Below are positions 1 through 11,353 of a DNA stretch of 64,000 bases, piece by piece. Where the stretch lies: assembly GCA_036346375.1 (NCBI GenBank), contig JAYEVE010000058.1, positions 1 to 64,000 of the forward strand, in the 5' to 3' direction. The first letter of the stretch is position 1, and each line of letters starts with the position of its first letter. Below the pieces are notes generated by a model. That model did no database searches, had not been told where the DNA came from, and saw nothing but the letters and a program-made list of their open reading frames with translations. Source of the stretch: Guadua angustifolia. Taxonomy: Eukaryota > Streptophyta > Magnoliopsida > Poales > Poaceae. A program made the position numbers and the translations under genes.

Positions 1-240
1 ATAAATGATGATGAGATTTGCAGGATGGATAACTCAATAATTAAAAATATAAGAGCAGTGCTTCAATACTTTCCCTCTCAATACAAGTTGCACAAATCTT
101 GAAGCAAGCGAAGGGGTAAGTAATCACCATCTACCATTCATTCATACTTTAATATTTGTGCAACTGTCAAAAAGAAAAGCATGGAAGCACCTCTCTATAA
201 GATGATAATGGTGTAACAGGCCATGAGAAGTATATCATAC

Positions 241-1849
241 TTTTGCCACCCTGAACACCACCAAAGGAACTAATATCGAATCCTCCAGAAAACTTTCCTC
301 CTTTCCCTGTCAAAAGTTAGAAAAAAAATTTCGTCACTGAAAAAAAATAGTGACTTGTTCTTGGAAGGCACAAGCTTGGGAACAGCACGCCCGTACAGAG
401 GGAGGCAGAGTGGGGCCAGTGCCTCCAACAGTGGCATGTATATTGTGTAATAGAATAAACTGACCAGCACCTGTAACAACAATAGCTTTGACATCATTTC
501 TCCGAAGAGCTTCTTCGTAGCTTTCCTTTAAGCACAGCAATACTGAAAGAGAAAAAATCATGGTGAAAATGACAATAGACTTTGATTTGTCCGTTAATTT
601 TCTATGTAATCTTAGAAGCATATTTGTTGACATCTTCTAATTAGGAAGTATAAAGCTATGTGATCATCGGACATACGACTGCATTACTTTACAATTTGTA
701 AAATGCCATATGATTTTGCTACAACACCATGTTTATAGTGATTGTTCTAGTATTTCAGAATTGTTCATATCCAGGATCCAGCCAAACTGCCAAAGATGCA
801 AGAACCTTTCAACTTCATTTGTTAACAAAACTATTTCAACAAAACATCCTACAGTACCTCCACCAAGCAAAATTTTTTCATGTGGAAATACAAATAAGTA
901 GCGACATTGCTTCAGATTAGCCTTGAAGCCTATGTGGTAAACAGAGAGCAGATATCAGGACTTGTACTACCCATGTTGTTAAGTTGTTGAAGAAATCGTT
1001 TCAGACCTCTCTCCATTCCTCCCTCCTCAAAATTAGCATTTGAATATAATTGGAGTTAAGAAGTTAAATATTTCGGCTCCAGGTATTATTTTCCTTGTTC
1101 AAATATGCAAGCAATTACATACCTGTATTACATAGCCTACCTATCCACTCATGTAATTTCCATAATCAAACTCATTTATGTTGTGGAAGACACTCAAACA
1201 GAAACAGTTGGCCAATGTTTTAATCTGGAGGCTACGTTACATGAAGCTCTTAGGCAGCTGAGTTTCATGGCCTCTTGTAACTGGCGACAACAAAAATAGC
1301 TAAAAGCACTACAGTTCTCGCGAGGGACAGTTAGATCACATCAAGGGGCAAGGCACGAGCAAAAGAGGCATCTTTGTGAGGGAGATTTTTTTCACGTCGT
1401 CAAATCATCCCACACAAATCTAAATCTTGCACAAGAACACCCAAATTCTACAAACAGTTAAATCGGAAATAATTATAAGCTCCCATCAAATTCTACAAAG
1501 AAGCGAAAGAATTGAACAGCCCTACATCAACTTGCACCTCCACATGCCCCAATCTTGAACCAGACAGCTCATGGAAGCAAAATTAAGCCTTAGCGGCAAC
1601 CGCGAAAAGGAGACTTTTTTACAGATCCCCTCATCAAATTCCACCAACAGCAGAGCTCCAAACCCCAATCTTGCATCAAACCGCCCCCACAAAATCGAGA
1701 AAAGAAAGATGAGCAAATCAAATTGGGGGCGAAGACGAGGATGGTGCTATACCATCAATGGAAAGCGAGTTGACGGGCGGGTTGCAGATGGTGATGACGG
1801 CGACGCCGTCGGCCCCCACCTCCATCTCCGTCTTCCCCTTCTCGGCCAT
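241..1849 (-). CDS. MFP: Peroxisomal fatty acid beta-oxidation multifunctional protein, 5' exons only (continues off the left edge)
   Basis: Three exons read on the minus strand: 1849-1753 (start codon at 1849), 542-471 and 306-241, joined by GT-AG introns whose phases fit. The predicted start, MAEKGKTEMEVGADGV, followed by NPPVNSLSID, LKESYEEALRRNDVKAIVV and then TGKGGKFSGGFDISSFGG, is the N-terminal crotonase (enoyl-CoA hydratase/isomerase) fold of plant MFP/AIM1. GGKFSGGFD is its CoA/oxyanion loop region. Plant MFPs act in peroxisomes, carrying out the hydratase and L-3-hydroxyacyl-CoA dehydrogenase steps of beta-oxidation; only about the first 78 residues are visible. Intron 1 is about 1.2 kb, and the window starts inside intron 3. 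The three exons show no stops or frameshifts, so the gene is probably functional, although most of it is outside the window. The alternative, a copied gene fragment, cannot be excluded without the left flank. Confidence 0.9.
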
Positions 1850-2238
1850 GGCTTCGGAGGTTCCAAGGATCTCGCCCCGGTTTCTTGCAGGTGTCGAGTT
1901 GCTTGGAGTTGCAAGCTTACAAGATACGTCAGCCCCGTGATTTATAGCGCATAGCGTTGGTGGTTGCCGTGCTGTCGCGATCTATCTACCGGTTTGCGCT
2001 TTGCAGCTCCTGAACCGGGTAAATGTGGGCTTTACCGGAGTCATTAAGCTCGTAATCTAACCTACTAAGGATGGTTGGGTTTGCATAATACTGCCCGAAA
2101 ACATTAGCTCGTCGGGTTTATCCGCAAGTAGAGTACTCTTTTGTCCATCCTTTCCTTTTTAGATTTTCAAGGAAAAATTGAAAATATCTTCCAAGTGAAT
2201 TTTGTAGGTTTTTATAGGAAAAAATGTCCAGTTATTTA
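1850..2238. other. Upstream region of the MFP-like gene
   Basis: The stretch right of the MFP start codon should hold its 5' UTR and promoter. The first 120 bases are GC-rich, then the sequence becomes AT-rich. No unambiguous TATA box or other element was identified, and the MITE cluster begins at 2239. Confidence 0.4.
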
Positions 2239-2473
2239 GGGCCGGTTTAGTTTGATAAAAGTTTGCCTTACTAAGTTTTACCAAAATTTAGTTGCCAAAT
2301 TGATTAACAATGCTTTGGTTAAAGATTGGCAAGAAAATGAACTAAAAAAAACAAAAGAGAAGGGAATTTTACCAAAATTTAGTAGCAAATCAAACACTAT
2401 TCAAATTTGATCAACGCTATCAAAATTTGGTAAGACAAGTATTGATAACCATTGGAAGCAAACTAAATAGGCC
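2239..2473. mobile_element. MITE, Tourist-like, about 235 bp
   Basis: The left end, GGGCCGGTTTAGTTT, and the right end, AAACTAAATAGGCC, are imperfect inverted repeats, and similarity continues inward (AAGTTTTACCAAAATTTAG against CAAAATTTGGTAAGAC). The element has no coding capacity. The flanks suggest a TA or TTA target duplication, but it is not perfect, so the superfamily is inferred from the termini. Confidence 0.65.
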
Positions 2474-2498
2474 TAGAATGCAAAAGTTTCACGGTAGT

Positions 2499-2576
2499 TT
2501 CATGAATCAGTTCAACTCCCAAAGAAATTGGGAAAAGTTTCTTCTGTGCCAAACGCTGGTCGGCTAAGCTTATTAA
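2499..2576. repeat. Dispersed direct repeat, copy A
   Basis: This about 75-bp stretch (TTTCATGAATCAGTTCAACT ... CGGCTAAGCTTATTA) is repeated about 500 bp downstream at 2992-3017 plus 3542-3594, where a MITE splits it. It ends exactly where the MITE at 2577 begins. Confidence 0.6.
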
Positions 2577-2905
2577 GAGCATCTCCAACAGTGCCTAAAA
2601 TCCATTCCTAAAACCTGATTTTGGGATTGATTGCAAAAAAAATCTTCAACAGTTCCTCTTTTAGCTCCTCAAATTTTGCACGCCTAAAAACAACACCTCG
2701 ACTCCTCATTTTGTGCGCTCTGTCGCGCTCCCAATCAACATTATTTCGCGCCCAGGATGGCTCACCGGACCAATTCAAAAGTGTTTTTGGGAGAAAATAT
2801 AGGAACTCTTGGAGAACAAGGTATTTGGTAGACCCAAAATTTTTTAGGAAGGTCCCAATCTAAGAATATTGGGAGTTTAAATATTAGGAACTGTTGGAGA
2901 TGCTC
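2577..2905. mobile_element. MITE, PIF/Harbinger (Tourist) type, about 329 bp
   Basis: Terminal inverted repeats GAGCATCTCCAACAGT and ACTGTTGGAGATGCTC are perfect over 16 bp. A 3-bp TAA target duplication lies at 2574-2576 and 2906-2908. A 3-bp TWA duplication and this length fit Tourist-like MITEs. The short ORF inside (2621-2863) has no recognisable protein features. Confidence 0.85.
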
Positions 2906-3019
2906 TAAGGTCTTGCATTCTAAATGGGCGTCTGAATTTAAGGCTTTGATTGATAAAAAAAGCTCAGATAAGAATGAAAAAAATTCACACCAATTTCACA
3001 TGAATTAGTCCAACTCTTA

Positions 3020-3538
3020 GGGGCTGTTTGGTTGCCTGCATGTACACTGATTTGCATTCATCGATGCAGAATTTTGCTTTTTTCTTGTGTTTGGTTGCCT
3101 ACATTTAGTTTTGAGCCTGTCTATCTGGATGCAAGATTCTCCATGCAGTCTGGCTCTGGAGATACGTAGAAAATGGGCGTATCTCTCGATGCAGCGCATG
3201 GCAGCCTCGTGTTCTGCGCAAGGAGCCATTGTCAGTCACAATATCAAACCATGCATGGGGTGCCACGTGGGTACGTAAGTTTCTTTTTTTTCTTTTTTGT
3301 TTATATCTTTTGATTAGCATCTCTGATTACCGAACCGATTTTAAAAATAGGTTCCTGATATTTTTTCAAACAAAACTAGATCATACTTGCTATATAAATT
3401 TTAAAATATTTAAATTTTAAAATACCTATCTACTAAATACTCAATCAAACACCGTCTCTGCATCAGTGCATCCCGTATCTCATCAACCTGGCTGAGTTGA
3501 ACGAGTTAGGCCCACGAGAGAAGGCAACCAAACAGCCT
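3020..3538. mobile_element. MITE, Tourist-like, about 519 bp
   Basis: The left end GGGGCTGTTTGGTTGCCT matches the reverse complement of the right end (AGGCAACCAAACAGCCT) over 16 bp. TTA target duplications lie at 3017-3019 and 3539-3541. The motif GTTTGGTTGCCT recurs internally at about 3090, and both GATGCA-rich ends look related. It is inserted in the second copy of the direct repeat described at 2499. Confidence 0.8.
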
Positions 3539-3594
3539 TTAAGGAATTGAGAAAAATTCTCCTTAGCCAAACGGGGCCAGCTAACCTTATTAGT

Positions 3595-4807
3595 GGAGTT
3601 GCTCCGTTTCTTAAAATATTTATTTCTGTGAGGGCATTCATTATGAGGGCCATCATGGAGACCCGTTGGGTCCCATGTTCTATAATTGGTAGTCCACGTC
3701 AGACTTCTAGATGCGGAATTATCCTCTTCTTTTCCCCTGTCAGACGTGTATCTATCATATCCTTCTTTTTAATACCCAGATATTGTATTTTATCTGTTCC
3801 GTTTGATCAAAGTTCGTGATTCGCACGGGACAAAACTAGAAATCAGGGTTCTTTGAGTTTGATGGAAGCTGCACCTGCGTCCCAACATGGCTTATATGAT
3901 TTGAGCTGTATATTGATCGAAAGCAAGTTATTACCGGGTTAAAATAACTAGGTTATCTAATCTTTATCTGGATACACTGGCGCTTTCTACGGACTCTGCA
4001 GGGACATCATCAAAGCGAACATCTTGGCCATCTTCCATAGCCTCTATTCTCTTTCGGGTGGTAATCTAGCTGCAATTAAAACAACCATCGTTTGCCCTAT
4101 TTTAATTGGTGCAATTAATTATTTATCTCGTTTATCTCACTAACATGTGGCTCTAGGATCTGTATGTCAGTGAGACATCACGGGGCAAATAATTAATGGC
4201 ATAAGTAAGTAAGGGCAAAACATCAAGGGATTGCTAAATTGCACTTGAGTGTTTTTTTTGTTTGAGGACATTCAATTTTTTTGTCTATTAGATATTAGTG
4301 TTTTTTTGTTTGCATGAACTTAATTTTTTTGTCTATTAAATATTGTTTTGTGATCCACGTTTTTGTTTGGTGTGTTCTTTATAGTTTGTGTCGTTCCTTT
4401 ATTTTTTACAAATTGTTGTGTTACTTTTTACATAATTTAATTTGTGTAAAACTAGTGTATAATTGATATAAAATACCATGTAGAGAAAATTAATGTTTTT
4501 TTACAAATTATCACATCATTTCTACATAATTTAATTTGTGTAAAACTAGTATATAATTGATGTAAGGGAATTACTAAGTGTGACTTGAGTGTTTTTTTAT
4601 TTGTGAACATTATTTTTTTGTTTTGTGTAAGGAGTACTTAAATGTGAGAATAAGAGGCAAATTGATTTTATCAATTGGATTGAGATTTGATGGCTCAAAA
4701 TTTGAGTACTTTTTAGAAAAAAAACACTCAGATGCTCCCTAGACACCCTCCACAGGCCGGTGCTTTATCGACGATCAAGGATTGACACGCAAAATTCAAA
4801 TGCTCCC
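3595..4807. other. AT-rich intergenic DNA with internal direct repeats
   Basis: No gene is recognised. A 70-bp segment at about 4402-4471 (containing CATAATTTAATTTGTGTAAA and ACTAGTGTATAATTGAT) is repeated at 4495-4565. A TTGAGTGTTTTTTT-rich block at about 4245 recurs at about 4583, which suggests an old larger duplication. Confidence 0.5.
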
Positions 4808-4815
4808 TCTGAGGG

Positions 4816-5950
4816 CATGGGCGGATCCACCGTCAGGGCTGGCTGGGGCGCCAGCCCCACCTCCGGTTAGCCGAACCTTTCCTCCTCCCAGTATCTCCAA
4901 TGCCAGAAAGAAGCAGAGACATGGCGCTATGGTGGCAAATCGATGAGTTTAAGGCCGCAAGCTGAGTGAGATGTAAGAAGAAAAGTAAAAAATAATACTG
5001 TCAGGCAAGTGGGCCATCAAAATTAGCTAGTCATGGGCTCCCTTACTCTCATGGGCTTTCACCTGGTACAATACTCGGCATCCTTTACTGGAGCGCAGCA
5101 CTAGGAGTCCAAAAGACGAACAATGTCGGTGTCGTCTTGTAGGCGGCAGATCAACGCATGGGCGATTGCAGGCAACAGGCACATGGGAGGGCGTGACCAC
5201 ACGGCGGGTATCCAATTCGCGAGAACTCGCCACAGCACACCGGCACCGACGGGTGCCGGAGACCTGGAGTCGAGGGCACCATACGTGCACCAGGGGCAGG
5301 GCAAGAGGGTAGCCGATAGGTGGCAGACGCCTGAGAAGAGTTATCGGTTACTTAGAGCGCGGGGCAGAATGCGCATCGCGAGAGGAGCGTCGGGCGGAAC
5401 ACGGATTGTTGGGAGCTGGGAGGAACGTGCATCATTAGAGGAGTGGAATCGGCTGCTCAAAGCGCCGTCTAGCCGAGGGCCAAACACGCATCTCCAGAGC
5501 CCAAAGAGGAACCGAGGCTCGCTCCGTCCAGTCGGCAACGCGCATCACCAGAGCCCAGGTAGGAACCGAGACGATCGGCAAGGAGGAGCGACTGAGGACG
5601 AGGAGCCTCTCAGCTTCATATTGATCGATAGGACAATGACACCAAAGCCAAACTATTTCGCTAACGCCACTGATTGTTTTGCTCGGTATAAAAAAATTGC
5701 CCTAAGCCCTAATGCAATGTCTCATGCCTAAATGCCTTTTGTTGTGATAACTGATGTCTGATTTTTGTATTATATTGTCCTAAGTCTATATTCTATTGAC
5801 TGATTGATATTTTTGTCTTTCGGATTTAATATATATGAATTTGAAATTTGGTTGGCAATAGATCGGTAGATGTAACATTAGTATACTTATATTAAGTTAG
5901 AACTTCGATATAGAAGCCCCACCTCTAATTTTATTCTAGATTCGCCACTG
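4816..5950. mobile_element. Non-autonomous hAT-type element, 1135 bp
   Basis: A perfect 8-bp target duplication TCTGAGGG flanks the element at 4808-4815 and 5951-5958. The short terminal inverted repeats are CATGGGCGGATCC on the left and, read inward, CAGTGGCGAATCT on the right; further in, both ends carry GCCCCACCTC in inverted order. An 8-bp duplication and short imperfect TIRs are typical of hAT elements. No hAT transposase is present. The middle is moderately GC-rich and holds a 202-codon open frame (5123-5731, plus) of Arg/Gly-rich sequence that I do not recognise; it could be captured host DNA or chance. Confidence 0.8.
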
Positions 5951-6064
5951 TCTGAGGGGATGGCGCTGTAGTTTTTTTCTAATCCAATTCTGCATGGAGT
6001 TGACCTCACGCCGCGGAGAGATTTGGCGAGGCAAACAACAGTTCAGTGACTACCATCCGCTGTC

Positions 6065-6790
6065 TTGATTTGGATATATATAATTGGTATATTGCAAAAC
6101 TTCTCTGGCCGTGGCTTGTCCTTCCCCACGAGGTACCTCGGTTTACCTCTTACGACAGGACGCCTTCGGCGTGTTCACCTACAACCCATTCTTGAAAGAG
6201 CCCTCTCACGCTTGGTGGGATGGAAAGGGAAGCTCTTCTCTCATGGAGGACAGAGGATCCTGGCGATCACTGTCCTCAGTGAAGAACCATCTATTTTTCT
6301 AACAGTGATCAAGGCTCCAAAGAAATTCCTGCGTGACGTGCTGCGACGACGTTTCCTCTGGACGGGAGGGTAGGAGCTACAGGGAGGGAAATGCAAAGTG
6401 AATTGGTTCAGTGTCTGTTCCCCGGCTAAGCATGGTGGCCTCGGCTTACCTGATCAGGAAAAGTTTAGTCGGGCCCTGCGAGTTCGCGGGCTCTCGTACG
6501 AATGGGGAACACCAGAGCGCCCCTGGGTAGGAACCCAACACCGTCTGATGTCACAGATGAGTCCTTTGCTATTTCTACGTACCAGTGGAAACTGCGGGCG
6601 GCAACAAGGCGAGTTTTTGGGAGTGTTCTCCTGGCTGCTGCCATTCCCACTGAAACTGTTTGCGCCGTCCCTCTGCAAACATTCAAGGCTGAAAATCAGA
6701 ACAGTAGCGGGCGGCGCTATCAAACAATGCATGGATCGAGGACATCAGGCAAAACCGAGAGATACAACTCTTAAGAGAACTAGGAATGAT
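6065..6790 (+). pseudogene. LINE (L1-type) reverse transcriptase C-terminal fragment, frameshifted
   Basis: The translation near 6110-6370 (FPTRYLGLPL, LVGWKGKLFSHGGQRILA, KKFLRDVLRRRFLWTGG) is the region after the RT palm in plant L1 LINEs. It is followed by NWFSVCSPAKHGGLGLPD and FSRALRVRGLSYEWGTPERP at 6398-6530. The match then moves between two frames (6502-6774 and 6398-6853), so there are frameshifts. A stop (TAG) at 6370 separates the first two parts. The 5' half, including the YxDD active site, and any poly(A) tail are absent, so this is a dead truncated copy. Confidence 0.8.
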
Positions 6791-6931
6791 AAGAGAACTA
6801 GGAATGAGATCGCGGCATGCCACGCCGCGTTCGCTGTTTGTTTATGTGTGTAATTTTTTTCGGCTAGCGTAGATCGGAGGCTGTAATGCTTTGGCTGTGA
6901 TGATTAGCTTGTTTATATGCAAATAAGTAAT

Positions 6932-7370
6932 GTGTTAGGGAGAAGATAGATGATTTAGGGAAGCAAATTCACGGCGTTTAGCTAGAACTATAACGTTTTG
7001 TTTGTTAGAATACAGCAGCGCATGCGGCTGTGTGAATGATATAGGTGCAAGGTGTAGATGAGTGAACTGAGAATTGTATGGAATGCGATGTTGGTATGAT
7101 TTAGAGGCGGTAGGGTATAATAGGTGTTATGCAGCAGCGTGTGGTTCTTTCTGTTAGATTAATCTTGTAGCTTTCAGTTTACAGAGTCCAAGCTAGTTTG
7201 TTGTTTTTGTATTCAGTCGAGTACTCGGTTGAGTTCAATGTGTTGCAGTTTGGTATTCAGTTTTAGTAGTTAGTGTTTAGTTGCCGGTTTAGCTACAGAA
7301 AGCGTTAGCGATAAGGACTCGAGAGTCAGGATTCGAGTCTGTTTTGATTTGAAGGATTAGGATCCAAACT
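6932..7370 (+). repeat. Left part of a Ty1/copia 5' LTR (split by the gypsy insertion)
   Basis: This AT-rich, gene-free stretch is inferred to be the upstream part of the copia LTR whose last part is 12907-13179, because the gypsy element at 7371-12901 has perfect 5-bp duplications joining the two. The left boundary is a guess based on a TGTTAGGGAG motif; no target duplication was found. Confidence 0.4.
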
Positions 7371-7702
7371 TGTGAAGTTACAACAGATTAAAAGGAAATC
7401 ACAAGTGGACTGTATTGTATAAACTCAGTATGAACGATACAAGGATCGCCGCCGCCACTTCACCGCTCGCCAAGGAGACGGTTCAGCCAATATTCACCGC
7501 CTTACAGAGTATTTCACCAAAATAGTAAGGATGTTAGTTTGTTATCCAATCTGAGCCCATGAACCGGAGGTTAGGCTTGTGGGCTCGCTTTCGCCTGGGG
7601 CCATTCTGCGTCGAGCTTGGAGTCCCTTCTGCCCTTCTCTGCCCAGTTGCCGTAGCTTCAGATGTTGCTTCACCTTCAGGCTTCTTGAGCAGAGTGCTGA
7701 CA
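7371..7702 (-). repeat. 3' LTR of the Reina-like element
   Basis: Begins TGTGAAGTTACAAC and ends GAGTGCTGACA on the plus strand, and is nearly identical to 12571-12901. It directly follows the AAACT duplication at 7366-7370. The integrase frame reads into this LTR and stops at 7534. Confidence 0.95.
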
Positions 7703-9274
7703 TCCTCCCCTCCTTGGAAACCAGCTTGTCCCCAAGCTGGAGCGCCAGGGAACTGATCCTTCAAGGCGTGCTCGTCCTCCCATGTCGCCATAGACGCCGT
7801 CCACGAGGACCAATGCACCAACACTTGCTGAATTACTTTCCCAGCTCGACGGCATAACCAATGATCCAAAATGTGCAAAGGAAATTGCAAATCTTGTTCA
7901 AAGTCAGGAATGTGTGCACTGACCTGATTCGATGCTCCTTTGGCTGGTTTCAAGAGCGAAACGTGAAAAACAGGATGAACCGAACTGGTAGCAGGTAATT
8001 GAAGCTCGTAGGCCACATCATTAATTTTGCGTATCACCGGGTAAGGCCCAAAGTAGTGAAAGGCTAACTTGTAATTGGCGCGAGGTGCGACTGAGGCTTG
8101 AGCATACGGTTGGAACTTAACATACACCATATCTCCAACTTTGAATTGGCGTTCTGAGCGATGTTTATCCGCCTGAGACTTCATCCGCTGCTGAGCTCGT
8201 TGTAAATGAAGCTTAACCAGTGCAGTCATATGTTCACGTTGGTGCAACCATGCCTGCAAATCTGGAGAAGTGCACTCGGTAGTTGTGTCAATACCAAAAT
8301 AATTAGGTGGATGCCCATACAAAACCTCGAAAGGAGACTTCTGAAGAGCGGAATGGTAGCTGGTGTTGTACCAAAACTCCGCCAGATAAAGCCACTTGAG
8401 CCATTGTTTGGGACATGCATGCACAAAACACCGCAAATACCCTTCCAAACATTGGTTGACCCGCTCGGTCTGGCCGTCAGATTGTGGGTGATAAGCACTG
8501 CTCATGTGCAACGAAGTACCTGCCAGCTTAAACAGCTCTTGCCACAACAAACTTGTAAACACCTGTCACGATCAGATACAATGGCCCGAGGCATACCATG
8601 CAACTTATACACATTGGTCATGTAAGCATTAGCTACTGACAGGGCTGTGAAGGGATGGGCTAAGGGTATAAAATGCGCAAACTTCGAAAATTTATCAACC
8701 ACAACTAAAATGCAATTATAAGACTACACACGAGGCAACCCTTCGATAAAGTCCAATGTGACTGTCTGCCATGAATTCTCAGGAATAGCAAGAGGTAAAG
8801 AAGACCAGGATACTTAGCTCGATCCGGTTTGGCTTGCTGATAGGTAGGACAAGTAGTCACAAATTGGTAAACACTCTTCTTCATGGAAGGCCAAGCAAAT
8901 AAATTTTTCATCCGCCGATAAATCACAGGAAACCCAGAGTGACCGCCCACAGCACTATCATGAAGGGCTTTCATTAACTGAAGCTGTAATGTTGAGTTGT
9001 TGCCAATCCAGATTCTATTTTTGAACCGAAGAATGCCAGCGCAGAGAGAAAAATGAGGGACAGTGTTACCGACCAAGAGCTCTGTCAGTATCTTTTGAGT
9101 AGCGGGATCTTGTAGATATCCTTGGGCCACCTGCTCCAACCATACAGGCTTGACGGTGGAAATAGCCACGCAATGATCGGAAGGGTCACTCTGAAAATCT
9201 AGGCGACGAGACAAGGCATCAGCTACTCTATTCTCTTGACCTTTCTTGTATTGAATAGAAAATTGCAACCCCAA
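7534..9274 (-). pseudogene. Integrase with chromodomain-like tail (Reina-like element), frameshifted
   Basis: The frame from 9274 carries the zinc-binding H...H...C..C region: HDSAVGGHSG is present, but the C-x2-C reads CPTY, so the second Cys is Tyr. The core has its first Asp in VTLDF near 8750, the second in VSDRDR near 8560 and the Glu in DGQTERVNQ near 8460. Frameshifts occur near 8800 and 8545, and an extra TAG lies at 8724-8726. The C-terminal part (8562-7534, 342 codons, open) has the GDMVYVKFQPYAQ SH3-like region, HPVFHVSLLKP, then a chromodomain-like segment (VLVHWSSWTASMATWED) and PAWGQA. The chain cannot be translated as one protein. Confidence 0.9.
7703..7716 (-). other. Polypurine tract of the Reina-like element
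   Basis: Read on the minus strand this is a purine run (AAGGAGGGGAGGA) immediately before the 3' LTR. That is the place and composition expected for the plus-strand primer in reverse transcription. Confidence 0.8.
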
Positions 9275-9316
9275 AAGTTTAGTTAGGGCCTTCTGCTGGA
9301 GTGGAGTGGTGACTCT

Positions 9317-10378
9317 CTAGTCTAGCAAATGGGTGAGACTCTGATGATCAGTTTTAATGACAAACGGAGCGTGTTGCAAATATGAGCGCCACTGATCAAC
9401 CGCAAACAAGATAGCCAAAAATTCCTTTTCATATGTTGATAATCCTTGATTTCTAGGTCCCAGAGCCTTACTAATGAACGCGACTGGATGACCTTTTTGT
9501 TGAAGAACAGCACCTATACCTTTCTCACTCGCATCTGACTCAATAATGAATGGGTGTGCAAAATCAGGCAAGGCAAGCACTGGAGCCGAGATTAAAGCAT
9601 GTTTGATGGCTGAAAAGGATTGCTAAGTTTCACTTGTCCAAACAAATTGCTGCCCCTTCTTCAAAAGAGTAGTTAAAGGCTTAGCGATCACACCAAATCC
9701 TTGGACAAAACGCCTGTAATAACCGGCCATGCCGAGAAAGCTGCGGATCTCTTTCACACATGTAGGAACGGGCCAATGTTGGATCACTTGAATCTTGGCA
9801 GGATCAGTAGCAACGCCACCAGCACTGACAATGTGGCCCAAAAACTCCAATTGAGATTGAGCGAAAGAACACTTGGACATTTTCAAATGTAGCTGATGCT
9901 GACTCAAAAGAGTGAAGACGTGGCGCAAATGAGCCATATGAACTTCCAAAGATGAACTGTAAACTAGGACATCATCAATAAAAATCACCACACACTTACG
10001 TAAAAGTGGTGCTAACACAAAGTTCATGAAACTTTGAAAGGTGGCTGGCGCTCCAGTAAGCCCAAATGACATAACCTTATATTCATAGTGACCGTTATGT
10101 GTTTGAAAAGCTGTTTTGTACTCATCACCTTCTTTAATCCGAATCTGATGGTAACCCGATCGGTGATCCAATTTCGTAAACACCGTGGCACCCGCCAACT
10201 CATCCAATAGTTCATCCAACACCGGCATTGGGTACTTATTTTTCACAGTGTACACATTAAGCCTCCGATAATCTACACATAAACGCCATTCACCATCCTT
10301 CTTCTTGACTACTAGAGCCGGAGACGCAAAAGGGCTGCAGCTATATTGAATAACACCAGTGGAGAGCATCTCTTGCAC
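9317..10378 (-). pseudogene. Reverse transcriptase and RNase H (Reina-like element), with in-frame stops
   Basis: The RT domain is continuous from 10378 to 9623, with LCVDYRRLN, YPMPVLDELLDEL, FTKLDHRSGYHQIRI, the VIFIDDVLVYS active site (catalytic Asp pair present) and FLGHIVSAGG. A TAG at 9623-9625 replaces a Gln codon before the RNase H. RNase H runs in the same frame (IESDASEKGIGAVL, YEKEFLAILFAVDQW, TDHQSLTHLLD) and is stopped by another TAG at 9317-9319, again where relatives have Gln. Frame and length are otherwise normal for chromoviruses. Confidence 0.93.
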
Positions 10379-10386
10379 TTGTTGTT

Positions 10387-11353
10387 CTATCTCATTTTTT
10401 TCCTGTGGCGTATAGCGATAGGGTCGCAGTCGGAATGGTTGGACTCCAGGTAACAGGGAATGGTATGATCAAAGTCACGCCAGGGAGGTAATCCACTTGG
10501 TTTCAGAAACAAATGCGCAAATTCTTCTAGTAGCCGGGTGATACATACTGGAGTGTCAGCAACTGAACTGCCTGGAACCACTTCCGATATGCCCAGAATC
10601 TGCTCAATGCTCTCATGCTTCAGCAGTGCTTCCAGGTGTATACCACAGATAACCGGGCAGCTGCTGATACGAGGAACAATGCCTTGTAAACAAATTTGAC
10701 GACCTTTATGACCAAACACCAATGATTTTTGCCCCCAGTGAATTTCCATGGGGTGTGTTGTTCAAGCTAGTCCATACCCAAAATAAGATCATAACCACTT
10801 AATGGTAAAACCTTCAGATTTGTTGTAAAGGAGTGTCCCTGACAAAGCCAACTGCATTGCGGAATGACAAATTTACACGTCAAGAGTCCTCCATCTGCCA
10901 CCCGTACTCGCACTGGTGTGGTCATTTCCTGAACTCCAGGCATCAAGGGAAGTAGATGACTGCCAATATAACTTTCGGAACTTCCAGAATCTACTAGCAT
11001 CAACACTTCCTGACAGTGAACCCAGCCATTAAGCCGAATAGTCTGGCCTCCTTCAGACCCGACATGGCTTCACACGAAATGGCCAGCACTTGTTCTCCAA
11101 AATTGTCAGTTACAATGTGTCGCTGTGAAGAATGAGAAGCTTCCAATTGGACTTCATCATCCCTATCGTGAGACAGTGCCCACATCTCTTCCACCAAATG
11201 TAGAGGAATAGTCGCAGCACAGCGATGCGTATGACTCCACCGTTCTCCACACTTGTAACATAACCCTTTTGCCTTGCGATATGCCATGAGTGCAGACATC
11301 CTGTCATCTGAAGGTCGGGTTCTAGGAGCTGGCAAAGACTTCTTATCCTCCAT
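10387..11353 (-). pseudogene. Gag zinc knuckle and protease (Reina-like element), frameshifted
   Basis: At 11353-11000 the frame encodes a CCHC-type knuckle (CYKCGERWSHTHRC). The protease follows in another frame at 11006-10767, with the catalytic motif LMLVDSGSSESYI and DLILGMD near its end. A TAG (10767-10769) follows GMD where the family has Trp. The linker to RT (10749-10387) is in a third frame and loses frame again before RT. The apparent one-base losses lie near 11350, 11045, 10750 and 10390. Confidence 0.88.

Noticed and set aside
5123..5731. 202-codon ORF inside the hAT element as a host gene
   Set aside because: No recognisable domain and it lies wholly inside a non-autonomous transposon; kept only as a possible captured fragment.
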